Positions 52,544-61,344 of a stretch of DNA of 64,000 nt are shown one piece after another. The notes below the pieces were generated by a model that worked only from the letters and a program-made list of their open reading frames with translations, had not been told where the DNA came from and ran no database searches. Source of the DNA: Desmonostoc muscorum LEGE 12446 (GTDB lineage Bacteria; Cyanobacteriota; Cyanobacteriia; Cyanobacteriales; Nostocaceae). The position numbers and the translations under genes are program-made. The DNA is taken from positions 62,001 to 126,000 of the forward strand of contig NZ_JADEXS020000003.1 in the NCBI RefSeq assembly GCF_015207005.2. Direction: 5' to 3'. Position 1 is the first letter of the stretch. Each line of letters begins with the position of its first letter.

Positions 52544-53287
52544 TAAGTAACAGTGACCATCTTCGGCAGCTTCACTTAGGCAATGGATAATCCCCGCACG
52601 GTAACGAAATTCTGAGTCAGGCGCAATTCCTATATTTCTCGCAATCTTGTCAGCAGTCAGAAAGCCAATACCGTAGATGTCAGCTGCTAGCTGGTAGGGG
52701 TTTTTGGTAACAGTAGCGATTGCTTCATCCTTATATTGCTTGTAAATCTTTACAGCATAAGTGGTAGAAACGCCATGCCCCTGGAGAAACACCATTACTT
52801 CTTTGATCGCTTTCTGAGTTAACCAGGCGTTTTTAATAAGAGTGATCCGTTTTTTGGCAATACCCTGGACTTCAATAAGTCGGTCAATTTGGTTTTCGAT
52901 GATGTCCAGGGTTTCTAGCCCGAAGTGAGCAACAATCCGTCTTGCTGTGACTGGGCCAACACCTTTAATCAGCCCACTACCCAAGTATTTTTCAATTCCA
53001 GTGAGAGTAGCTGGTTTGGTTTCTTTGTAGTTGACTACTTGAAACTGGGGGCCAAATTGTGGATGATCCCGCCAGAAACCAGTTAGCTGTAGAGTTTGAC
53101 CTGGTTGAATATTGGCAAAGGAACCAACAATTGTTGTCAGTTCGTTGCTACGGGGACGGGTCAGCCTTGCCACAGTGTAACCCGATTCAGCAGAGTAAAA
53201 AGTCAGGCGTTCTACGACTCCGGTGATTGTTTCGTTTTGAGGAAAGGCGCTTACTTGTTGAGGGGAAAGATTAGGGGGAGTGGACAT

Positions 53288-53596
53288 TGCTTATCATCAG
53301 ATGCCGCACATCATTATAATATTGGAAGTTTAGCTATTCTAGTACATAAATACTAAATTAGATATTCAATATTAGTGTCATCGAAAACTCACCCTAGTTC
53401 AAGCTTAAAAGCCGGGGCAGTGGGGCTGACACCAGATAAACCATTGCTTGGAGACTGAAAAAGTTAGCAATCATAGAAAGGGCAAAATCATAGTTGAAAT
53501 GTTAAAGTTCGATCTACTGAATGTAAGTTTCTTTTGCCAGTATGTGACTGATACCGATATTGTTAAGTTGATGTCTTTATTATTTCTGTTCAGTTA
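53288..53596. other. Promoter region of the parAB operon
   Basis: About 310 bp between the divergent recD2 remnant and parA, with no gene. Candidate location of a parS site, but no clean palindrome was picked out. Confidence 0.4.
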
Positions 53597-54352
53597 ATGA
53601 GCAAAGTCATTGCAGTTTTTAATCAGTCGGGTGGTGTCAGCAAAACTACTCTGACAATGAATTTAGGCTACCATTTGGCTCAAAGTCAGCAAAGCGTTTT
53701 ATTAGTGGATATGGACCCCCAGGCTTCACTAACTACTTTTATGGGATTAGAGCCATCTGAACTAGATAAGACAGTTTATGAAGCTATTCTCTTAGAAGAA
53801 CCATTACCAATTCATCAGAATATACATGGTATGGATATGGCCCCCGCGAACATTAACTTAAGTGGCGCAGAATTAGAACTTGTTGTCGCAGATATGCGAG
53901 ATATTCGACTAAAGGAGGCTCTTGAACCAGTTATCGCACAATACCAATTCATTTTAATTGATTGTCCACCAAGTCTCGGTATTCTTAGCTATATTAGCTT
54001 GGTGGCAGCCACACACGTACTCATTCCTATTCAAACTGAATATAAAGCTTTAAAAGGAACAGAACTATTGTTAACAACGATTGCGCGTGTCCGTTCTCGG
54101 GCAAATCGAAAATTACAGATTGCTGGAGTAGTTCCAACCATGTACGATAACCGAACTGGACAAGGCTCCCAAAGCTTACAGTCAATTACTAATTCTCTAT
54201 CTAAGATTGGTACCATTTATCCAGCTATTCCTCGATCCGTAGCTTTTGCTGATGCAGCCCAAGAGCATATACCGTTAGCACTTTACAATTCTAAGCATCC
54301 ATCTGTCACTATTCTCAAACAGATTGCTCACAGTTTGGAGACGTTGCCATGA
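53597..54352 (+). CDS. parA: ParA-type partition ATPase
   Basis: 251 residues, soluble. Deviant Walker A is QSGGVSKTTLTMNLG, where the usual KGGxGK signature has S in place of K and of G. Walker A' and B regions are VLLVDMDPQASLTTFMG and ILIDCPPSLGILS. The later block IPIQTEYKALKGTELLLTTI fits the ParA/Soj family. The protein should bind ATP and DNA and move plasmids with ParB. Its last codons overlap the start of parB (ATGA), so the operon is tightly coupled. The short form without an N-terminal helix-turn-helix implies no self-regulation by ParA. Confidence 0.92.
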   Translation: MSKVIAVFNQSGGVSKTTLTMNLGYHLAQSQQSVLLVDMDPQASLTTFMGLEPSELDKTVYEAILLEEPLPIHQNIHGMDMAPANINLSGAELELVVADMRDIRLKEALEPVIAQYQFILIDCPPSLGILSYISLVAATHVLIPIQTEYKALKGTELLLTTIARVRSRANRKLQIAGVVPTMYDNRTGQGSQSLQSITNSLSKIGTIYPAIPRSVAFADAAQEHIPLALYNSKHPSVTILKQIAHSLETLP

Positions 54353-55302
54353 GTATGAAGAAGCGTGTTAGTCAACCTTATGAAATTAAAGGAGTCGATG
54401 CTTTATTTGGAGTTGAAGAAGCAGTAGACAATAGTAGCGCTGCTTTCCTTATCCCAATAGAACAAATAGTTTTACCACATCAACAACCTCGTCGCTACTT
54501 TGCTCCTCAAGCCATGCTTGAGTTAGTAGAGTCAATTAAACAGCATGGAATTCTTCAGCCCCTTCTCGTCCGTCCTCAAAAGGATGGGAAATACGAACTA
54601 GTTGCAGGAGAACGTCGTTTCCAAGGGGCTAAAACTGCTCAATTAGAGTTTGTACCTGCTGTTATTAGGGAAATGACAGATGTTGAAGCACTTGAACTAG
54701 CACTCTCGGAAAATCTCCAAAGAGAGGACTTAAACCCAATTGAGGAAACAGAGAGTATTGTTGCTCTCTTAGGATTAAAACTTAATCAAACCACAGAATC
54801 AATAGTTGCTTTACTTCAATCAGCAGCTCATCCAGAACGAGAGGGTGTGGATAACGTTATCCACAGTCAAGAATGGCAGTCTCTACTTGAGGTATTTAAC
54901 ACAATCGGAAAGTTTTCCCCCGAAAGTTTTAGAACCAATCGTCTCCCATTATTAAAACTTCCTATAGATGTTATGGAAGCTCTCCGCTCAGGAGTAATCG
55001 AGTATACTAAAGCCAAAGTAATTGCGCGGATTAGGGATGAAGCCCTACGTAAATCATTACTGTCTGATGCAATTCAAAATAATTTATCTTTAAGTCAAAT
55101 TAAAGAGCGTCTTGCTGAAATTCAAGCAAACACGCCTGGAAATACAGATAAAAAATCATCTTCTTTAAAAAAGAAGATAGATGAAGCCTACAGTAAAGTA
55201 AAAAAATCAAAGGTTTGGGATAATCCCAATCAGCACAAGCGATTACAAAAAATATTAGTAGAGCTTGAAGCTTTATTAGTTGAAAGCAGTGATGATAACT
55301 GA
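54349..55302 (+). CDS. parB: ParB-type partition protein
   Basis: 317 residues. ParB/Srx nuclease-like N-domain: VLPHQQPRRYFAPQAMLELV, ESIKQHGILQPLLVRP, GKYELVAGERRFQGAKTA and ALELALSENLQREDLNPIEE (GERRxR and ENxQRxDLxPxE boxes). A helix-turn-helix region follows (LPIDVMEALRSGVIEYTKAK, LSLSQIKERL) and a basic, helical C-terminus for dimerisation. It is coupled to parA by a 4-bp overlap. It should load at parS sites near this operon; none was identified by eye. Confidence 0.92.
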   Translation: MSMKKRVSQPYEIKGVDALFGVEEAVDNSSAAFLIPIEQIVLPHQQPRRYFAPQAMLELVESIKQHGILQPLLVRPQKDGKYELVAGERRFQGAKTAQLEFVPAVIREMTDVEALELALSENLQREDLNPIEETESIVALLGLKLNQTTESIVALLQSAAHPEREGVDNVIHSQEWQSLLEVFNTIGKFSPESFRTNRLPLLKLPIDVMEALRSGVIEYTKAKVIARIRDEALRKSLLSDAIQNNLSLSQIKERLAEIQANTPGNTDKKSSSLKKKIDEAYSKVKKSKVWDNPNQHKRLQKILVELEALLVESSDDN

Positions 55303-55477
55303 AACTACATTTAGTATGGCAATCAGCATTCCTAAAGTCATTCCTTCAAAATAGGCAAATGGCGATTAGATTGTTACGGGAGAAGTGCTTTCTACAACAT
55401 CGATTCCTTCACCTTGGTAGCAATGATGGCACACTACCTTTTGAAGAGTGATTGGTAAAAGATATTTACGATTGATA

Positions 55478-55990
55478 ATGCAAATAAGATTTTTACCCTC
55501 AATAATAACTGCACTAACGGCACTGACATTAACTAGTTGCAGTACTACTACTGCTGAACAGTATGAAGCTACAGCACTCACCAGTTACACCTGGCAAGTT
55601 AATTATGCCAATAACCTAACTAGTGAACCACGACCCCACATTGAAACCTTTGCTACTACTTCGGTGCTGAATCGAAATGGAGTAAAACCACCGGGAGAAG
55701 TAATTGGCCCAGATGATCGAGGGCTATGGTGGCCTACTTTACCTCCGCGGCCAAGTGTTGATGAAGTTGAACAACGCAAAAAATCTCCAGAAGAGGCAAG
55801 CAAACCTGAATTGGTCAAAAATGTAAAGTACAAACTGACTTATGGAGTGGGTAATACTCAGAACACGCTACCTACTAACTATGAAGTTTATCGACAAGTG
55901 GTAAAAGCTTACCCCCAAAGAACTCCTTTGGAATTGACTCTGGGTGTGAATGATAATTCAGTTGAGAAAGCTGAACCTGTCAGCAAGTAG
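55478..55990 (+). CDS. Predicted lipoprotein
   Basis: 170 residues from ATG 55478. MQIRFLPSIITALTALTLTS is followed by C, a lipobox-type signal (LTSC), so the mature protein would be anchored to a membrane by a lipidated cysteine. The body is beta-like and Pro-rich (PPGEVIGPDDRGLWWPTLPP) and ends in an acidic part. A GTG start 30 bp upstream is less likely. It lies between parB and the ParM-like gene on the same strand. Function unknown; similar lipoproteins occur among conjugation (TrbH/VirB7-like) genes, but I cannot claim that here. Confidence 0.6.
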   Translation: MQIRFLPSIITALTALTLTSCSTTTAEQYEATALTSYTWQVNYANNLTSEPRPHIETFATTSVLNRNGVKPPGEVIGPDDRGLWWPTLPPRPSVDEVEQRKKSPEEASKPELVKNVKYKLTYGVGNTQNTLPTNYEVYRQVVKAYPQRTPLELTLGVNDNSVEKAEPVSK

Positions 55991-56405
55991 TGACCCTAAG
56001 TTACGTATTCAGCAAGAAGTTAAAGATCAAAACTGAATTGCTTTTCAACAAAAAATTGATAGTAAAGTATAAATCAAAGAGTCAACGATGATCTAAATTA
56101 ATTTCTGCTGCATTGATAAAAAGATTTCAAAAAATCCTATTGGGGGCTATATGGGGGCTATATATACCCCAACAATAACTCAAGACTTTGTTGAAATTTT
56201 AACCCCTATATAGGGTACATATAGGTGCTAAATGGGGTATATTTGACTGATTAGCATTTTGTACCCCACTTAGCCCCCAAGGGGTTATGATAAACTCTTG
56301 AGTCTGGATCAAAAAGGGGTAGTTATTTTATTTTTCTCTCCCCCACTCCCCAAAATTATCTGAACAGATAGCTTTCACAAATCAAAGTGTATTACCTTTG
56401 TCTTT
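55991..56405. other. Noncoding region ahead of the actin-like partition genes
   Basis: 415 bp with no gene. Its middle third is a dense set of G/C-flanked TATA words listed in the next entry. Confidence 0.5.
56141..56321. promoter_or_regulatory. Iterated GGGGxTATA/CCCC repeats, candidate centromere
   Basis: Words such as gggggctatat (twice), tatatacccc, cccctatatagggta, ggggtata and taccccacttagccccc crowd into about 180 bp directly upstream of the ParM-like gene. Type II partition centromeres (parC) are iterated repeats in the promoter of parM, so this is the natural candidate for ParR binding and autoregulation. Confidence 0.6.
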
Positions 56406-57368
56406 ATGTCAAACATTCACACATTGCAAAAAATTTTTCCTGCGGGTTTCGATAACGGTTACGGAAGCCTAAAACTTTTAGTCGATGGCTTTGAAGTAGT
56501 TCGTGTGCCCAGCTATATAACCAATGCCGAGATGGAAGACGTACCAGGGAGGGTAGTTTTTAACGGTAGTGCTTACACAGTTGGGGAATCAGCTTTCCGT
56601 ACAGGAAATTATTTTGACCGAAACACTGATAACAATGAAAACAAAGTCAATAATGCATTGTTGACTTTATTCGGTGCATTGGCACATCTTCCACACCGTA
56701 AGGCTTGGCATTTAAAATTAGTCGTTAGCTTACATGATGTTGCTCTGGCATCAGAACTACAAAAAGTACTCAATGGAGAATATCAGCCAATACTTGCTGG
56801 CAAACAATCAGACGTGAAAGTAGAAGTGCTGAAAGTTGTACTAGAGGGTATGGGTGCATTATTTGGGCATCCACTACCAAAAAAATTAACCATTTTAGAC
56901 TTTGGCAATGGTACGACCCTGTATTCTCGTTACCACCGGGGTCAGCGAGAAGTTCACACTGCCTACCCCATCGGTGTGGAAGTTCTCATCGATGATATCT
57001 CCCAAAAGATGAAACATCTAAATGGCGGAAAAATTGGGGATGCTTCCAAAATCCGATTTTGTCTAGAGATGGGGCATACCCGATACAGCCGTGACATTGA
57101 TATCAAAGATATATACAGCGCTTGTTTGAAAGATTGGTATGAAAAATACTTGAAGAAAGTGGTGAATCTCACGCTTGATGCCAAACACCAAGGGGATGAA
57201 ATCTGGGCGATTGGTGGAGGCTGCCTTTTACCAGGATTTAAAAAATTGTTAGAAAAGAATGGCTTCAAAATCCTGGACAACCCGGTGGAAGCCAATGTCT
57301 TTGGGCTTCTAGAAATGGCAAAAACCATCAGCAGTAAGAATCCAGCATCTACATCTCTTAAGTTATAA
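56406..57368 (+). CDS. parM: ParM/StbA-like actin-family partition ATPase
   Basis: 320 residues of the actin/Hsp70 ATPase fold. Phosphate-1: PAGFDNGYGSLKLLV; phosphate-2: LTILDFGNGTTLYSRY; adenosine motif: WAIGGGCLLPGFKKLLE. FNGSAYTVGESAFRTGNYFD is also typical of plasmid ParM/Alp-type proteins. It should polymerise to push plasmid copies apart. It starts 85 bp after the repeat region and ends 2 bp before a small partner gene, the usual parMR layout. Confidence 0.85.
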   Translation: MSNIHTLQKIFPAGFDNGYGSLKLLVDGFEVVRVPSYITNAEMEDVPGRVVFNGSAYTVGESAFRTGNYFDRNTDNNENKVNNALLTLFGALAHLPHRKAWHLKLVVSLHDVALASELQKVLNGEYQPILAGKQSDVKVEVLKVVLEGMGALFGHPLPKKLTILDFGNGTTLYSRYHRGQREVHTAYPIGVEVLIDDISQKMKHLNGGKIGDASKIRFCLEMGHTRYSRDIDIKDIYSACLKDWYEKYLKKVVNLTLDAKHQGDEIWAIGGGCLLPGFKKLLEKNGFKILDNPVEANVFGLLEMAKTISSKNPASTSLKL

Positions 57369-57370
57369 CA

Positions 57371-57661
57371 ATGGCAGACAAACTTGACTTAACCCCAGAA
57401 AAAGTTCGGATCAAAGATAGCTACCGAGAGCGGATATTTGCCGAATCACAGCAACTAGGCAAGAGTTACCTAGAGACGCTTTACTTTATTATTGATTGTT
57501 ATTTTGCTTTCAGGAAGGGTACATTTCCCACACAACAAGTAGCTTTCATGCCGATTAATACTGAAGATAACAAACTTCCTTCAATGACTCAAGAGCCATC
57601 TACTATCGAAAACCAAGAGGATTCTGATGACCAAACCTTCACTCTTGATTTTGAGTTGTAA
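57371..57661 (+). CDS. Small ParR-like partner of the actin-like ATPase
   Basis: 96 residues. N-terminal helical region (DLTPEKVRIKDSYRERIFAE, SYLETLYFIIDCYFAFRK) could be a ribbon-helix-helix or helical DNA-binding head. The rest is acidic and disordered, ending DDQTFTLDFEL, a tail that in ParR proteins contacts ParM filaments. It follows the ParM-like gene by 2 bp. The ParR role is inferred from position and layout, not from a signature. Confidence 0.65.
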   Translation: MADKLDLTPEKVRIKDSYRERIFAESQQLGKSYLETLYFIIDCYFAFRKGTFPTQQVAFMPINTEDNKLPSMTQEPSTIENQEDSDDQTFTLDFEL

Positions 57662-57785
57662 GGGAAGTATGGGACTGCTGCTTCTATAGTGCGTAAGTCA
57701 AGCGATGTTTGTTCAATACAGTTCGGTTAAGGTTTTTTGATGAAAATTCTAGATCATAAAGACGCGATAAATTCTCATAAAGATG

Positions 57786-57840
57786 CGATGAATCGCCGTC
57801 AAGACAATAATCCTTCTTTCGTCTTGACGGCGGTTCATCG
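57786..57840. terminator. Long stem-loop between convergent genes
   Basis: 20-bp inverted repeat (cgatgaatcgccgtcaagac / gtcttgacggcggttcatcg, one mismatch) with a 15-base loop. It separates the rightward par genes from the leftward microviridin genes and should terminate both. Confidence 0.8.
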
Positions 57841-57859
57841 TGTCTCTTACCTTAACTGA

Positions 57860-58951
57860 TCATAAATCTGTTAAAAGTCTTGCTTTTCTAAGGATAAACT
57901 GTAGCACTGTTTCTTGAGAAGAAATAATGTCTGCTCTGCCTTCCATGCCAGATTGAATTGTACACTGGTGATCGCCAACACTTAATACTAGCTTTTCGGG
58001 CTGGATAGTTACATCGTAATTCCCAGCATTTTTATCTTTATTTTCAGACGCTATCGCATCGGGAGAAATAGCACTGACTTTGCCTTTGAGAGTTCCATAT
58101 TCAGTATAGGAACAACCTGAAACTCGCAGTTGTACTTCTTGACCTGCTTTGACTTTGCGGATATCTTGAGATGGCACTAATGCCTTAATTATTAAAGGTG
58201 AATCATTGGGAGAAATTTGAGCAACAATATCACCAGAACGCAAGACTTGGGAAGGATTACGCAAACTTAATTCCTGGATAATACCAGATGCCGAAGCCCG
58301 AATCACTGTATTTGCAATGTCTCGGAGAATTTGTTGAAGTTCTTGTTGATCGCGGCTAAATTGCTTTTGAATTTCTACTTGTTGTTGTAATAATTGCTCT
58401 CGTTCTTGATTTAATTTTCCCAAACTGACTTTACCTGTAGCACTTTCAGCAGCAATTTTCTCTTGAGAAATTGCCACATTAGCATCGCTAGGATTGAGAT
58501 TAACAAAAGTGCTTTGTAGTCTCGCTGTTGCTGCTTCTACTGCAAGTTGTTGTTGTTGGATTGCTTGTTGTTGTTCTTCTACATTAGCTTTTTGAGATTC
58601 TAAGAGTTGTTCTTGTTGTTCAACAGCTAGCTGCACTTCTTGGAATTGATCTTGAGAAATCGATCCAGTTTGGAGTAAAGGTTGATATCTGTCTCGCTTG
58701 GCTTTTGCTGCCCTTAAGGAAGCATCGCTAGACTTGAAATTCGCTATTGCTGATTTTAAATGTGTTTGAGCTTTTTGTAATTCCTTCTGAGCTTGCCTGA
58801 AATTGGCTTTAGCTTCCCTAACTTGGGCAATTGAGGTGATTCGCTTGTCTTGGATGTCGCGTTGACTGCGATTAAGTTCAGCTTTTGCTGAGACAATCAC
58901 TCGGCTGGCACGATCGCTTTCTGCTGCTATTTGCCCATCTAAAGCCAGAAT
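57860..58951 (-). pseudogene. HlyD exporter subunit, C-terminal part (split by IS)
   Basis: About 363 codons. From the IS it reads ILALDGQIAAESDRASRVIV, then long coiled-coil hairpins (residues rich in Gln/Ala/Lys) and the lipoyl/beta-barrel end: GIIQELSLRNPSQVLRSGDI, LVPSQDIRKVKAGQEVQLRV and LSVGDHQCTIQSGMEGRADI. This is the periplasmic adaptor body of a type I or ABC exporter. Joined to 60900-61340 after removing the element and one 9-bp copy it gives one open frame of about 507 residues. The cluster ABC partner is not in this window. Confidence 0.92.
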
Positions 58952-60899
58952 GGGAGCAATGCGATTTTGTGAGATGACCCCACCTGGAGAGCGATCGCTA
59001 ATAAACTCTTACGTATATATTTAGTATTTTATACAAAAGTTGCAGCAATATTGCTTAGAAGATACAACCTGCTACCAAAAACAAAGTTTCTGTACATTGT
59101 TGCTACTAGAAAAAAAGGTAAAATTTCCTTTCAGGAATAGTTTTGAAATAGGAAGTATCTACCTTTATGAAAAAAAATATATCTGCAAATTTAAATTTTG
59201 CCGATTCATTATCAGATTTTCAAAAGGATGTGACTAACCTTTTAGATTTGAAAAATATCGAGGAGTGGTCTGGAAAAATAGTTAAAGAAAGAGAAGAAAA
59301 AATTAGACAGGCTGCCTTAGTTTTAGCGGGTCAATGTATCGCCATATTATTGCATAAGCTTTCTCAATCAGAGTCGGCTCATCAAACAGCAATTAATCAA
59401 ACCAAAGGATGGTGGCATACCGACACACAAAGACACGGTTATACGAAGAGGGAAATATTAACAGTAGGTAATGTTGTAGTAAATCTTAAATTACCATACG
59501 TTGTTCAAAAAAGAGAAAAGAAAGCGAAGAATAAATCTACTAATGTTGGATTCTGCCCCTTGCTAAAATGGTTAGGAATGTCAGAAGGCTTGACCCCATT
59601 AGTTTGGTCAGATATTACAAAATATGGTGCCATAGCTAGTTCTTTTGAAGCCGCACATACAATCCTGGGTGATTGGGGAATTAATATTAGTCTTAAACGA
59701 ATTGAACGATTGACATATAAATTTGGTCAAATCAGCATTGATTTACGTCAAACTAAAATATCTAACTTGCAACAAGGTAAATTACCTGGTGGGAATATAC
59801 TTAAAGACCAGAGAGTTGTGATTGCTGTAGATGGTGGCAGGAGTAGAATTAGGATTAATAAAAAAGGTAGAAAAAATCTCAAAACAAACAAGCACGGCTT
59901 TACAGGGGAATGGGTTGAGCCAAAATTATTAACAATTTATGTGGTTGATGAACAGGGTAAAAAAGTTAAAAATGGCGAAATAAACATTGTAAATGATGGC
60001 ACTTATGAAGACTATAAAGGCTTTTTGCCAATTTTAGAAATGCATCTGATTAGTTTGGGAATTAGTCAAGCAAAACAAGTTTTATTAGTTGCTGACGGTG
60101 CTGAATGGATTTGGAAGCATATTCCCCCTCTTTTAAAGAAATTGAAATCTCCCGATGCGACTTATCAATTATTTGATTTTTACCATGTTACTGAACGGCT
60201 ACAGAAATTTGCTGATGTAGCGTTTAGTGATGATAAGGAGCGGAATAATTGGTTTAAAAAAGCACGGAGAACTTTAAAAAAAAGTAATGCCATGACCATA
60301 ATTAGGCAGATGGATGAATTTATATCTGAAGCTACGGGAGAGCGTTGTAAAACTATGGTCACACAGAGAAATTACCTTTTACGTGCCTATCGTGAAAGGC
60401 GTTTAAATTACGCTAAGATACTAGACCAAAAACTACCAATAGGTAGTGGAGCAATTGAGAGTTTAATTCGTCAAGTTGTCAACTTAAGAATCAAGGGTAA
60501 CAGTAAATTTTGGTTGAAAGAAAATGCAGAAATTATCTTACATCTGCGTTGTCAATGGATGGCTGGAAGTTGGGATAATTTTTGTGGTTCTATCTTTAAT
60601 TCTTTTATCAAACCCCAAGCTGCTTGATAAATTTTATACTTTAATCTTGCCTTTAATTTACTTTTTGACATAATTCATACTAAGTATGAAAGGCTGATTG
60701 CAGATATTTTTATAAAAAATCGTCAAATGACTTGCTATTAATCTTTTTGAGATATTTCATCAAGATGAATTTTTGTGCAAACCAGTATTTTATTTGCAAA
60801 TAAAATCACCTTGTACCTAAATATAATTTTTAGCGATGGCTACGCCCGCCGCAGGCATCGCTTGTTTTTGACCAGACCTCACAAAATCGCATTGCTCCC
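58952..60899 (+). mobile_element. ISKra4-type insertion sequence (1948 bp)
   Basis: Perfect 22-bp ends gggagcaatgcgattttgtg plus ag, inverted at the right. Both sides carry the direct repeat agccagaat (58943-58951 and 60900-60908). The GGG ends, 9-bp duplication and transposase layout fit the ISKra4 group as I know it. It splits the HlyD gene exactly, so the insertion looks recent. It also carries a Nostoc palindromic repeat at about 60834-60862. Confidence 0.93.
59167..60627 (+). CDS. ISKra4-type transposase
   Basis: 486 residues. N-terminal helical part, then the DDE core: VVIAVDGGRSRIR (D), QVLLVADGAEWIWKHIPPLL (D and W) and QLFDFYHVTERLQKFADV, and late GSGAIESLIRQVVNLRIKGN with the catalytic Glu. 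The long ADGAEW...FYHxTERL arrangement is typical of this family. The frame is complete and the ends perfect, so the element may still be mobile. Its start codon ATG 59167 follows a weak purine stretch. Confidence 0.9.
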   Translation: MKKNISANLNFADSLSDFQKDVTNLLDLKNIEEWSGKIVKEREEKIRQAALVLAGQCIAILLHKLSQSESAHQTAINQTKGWWHTDTQRHGYTKREILTVGNVVVNLKLPYVVQKREKKAKNKSTNVGFCPLLKWLGMSEGLTPLVWSDITKYGAIASSFEAAHTILGDWGINISLKRIERLTYKFGQISIDLRQTKISNLQQGKLPGGNILKDQRVVIAVDGGRSRIRINKKGRKNLKTNKHGFTGEWVEPKLLTIYVVDEQGKKVKNGEINIVNDGTYEDYKGFLPILEMHLISLGISQAKQVLLVADGAEWIWKHIPPLLKKLKSPDATYQLFDFYHVTERLQKFADVAFSDDKERNNWFKKARRTLKKSNAMTIIRQMDEFISEATGERCKTMVTQRNYLLRAYRERRLNYAKILDQKLPIGSGAIESLIRQVVNLRIKGNSKFWLKENAEIILHLRCQWMAGSWDNFCGSIFNSFIKPQAA

Positions 60900-61340
60900 A
60901 GCCAGAATTTGGGCATCAAGTTGAGATAGTTGCAGTTTAGCTTGCCGAATATTCGTTTGCAGTTGGCTTTTTTGAGTCTGAAGACGATTATCATCTACCA
61001 GAGCGATCACATCTCCTTTTTTCACTGGCTGATTTACCTGCACAGCAATACTTTTAATCATTCCTTCTGTTGCTGCTTGTACTAGGCGCAGTTCTCCAGC
61101 AGGGCGAACACTCGCCGAGACTTTGACTGTAATTTTATATTTAAGAACGCTTGCCAGGATAATGCTAGCAGCAAAGATGATCAGGAGAACTATGCCGCCG
61201 ATAGTTGTCCAGTTACTAATGGGGGGCAAGAATTCATTAGGTGTAGCTGGGCGGAGAAAGTCTGGATTAGTTACCTTCTCTCGGTTGGGGTAAGAAGCAT
61301 CAGGTGAAGGTAAGTTTGCATCAGCCATTTTTAAATTCAC
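60900..61340 (-). pseudogene. HlyD exporter subunit, N-terminal part (split by IS)
   Basis: Starts at ATG 61340 and runs 147 codons to the IS. One transmembrane helix (TIGGIVLLIIFAASIILASV) is followed by the first lipoyl half (VSASVRPAGELRLVQAATEG, VQVNQPVKKGDVIALVDDN) and the start of the coiled coil. The frame then enters the element and stops at 60879. It is 4 bp downstream of mdnC, so the transporter was the last gene of the microviridin operon. It is broken in this strain. Confidence 0.92.
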
Positions 61341-61344
61341 TACT

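Larger units (their letters stand above)
50424..53287 (-). pseudogene. recD2: recD2-like helicase gene, multiply broken
   Basis: The N-terminal part (52550-53287) is a clean RecD2 start: GVVERLTFYSAESGYTVARL, GTFxNIQPGQ-like segment, GSGLIKGVGPVTARRIVAHF and KNPYQLAADIYGIGFLTAD. Removing the 210-bp MITE restores HCYLPQSELIESVIK. An internal deletion then joins TDTI to [20 protein letters not shown], losing about 200 residues with the Walker A motif. Later DLIPRLGFNPATDVQVLCPM and the C-terminal SISIHKSQGSEYPVVILP are visible but interrupted by a dispersed repeat (51764-51800) and by an IS5-family element, beyond which MMLTRNLFYTLLTRAKKLAI finishes the protein at 50424. Clearly non-functional. 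Confidence 0.92.
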
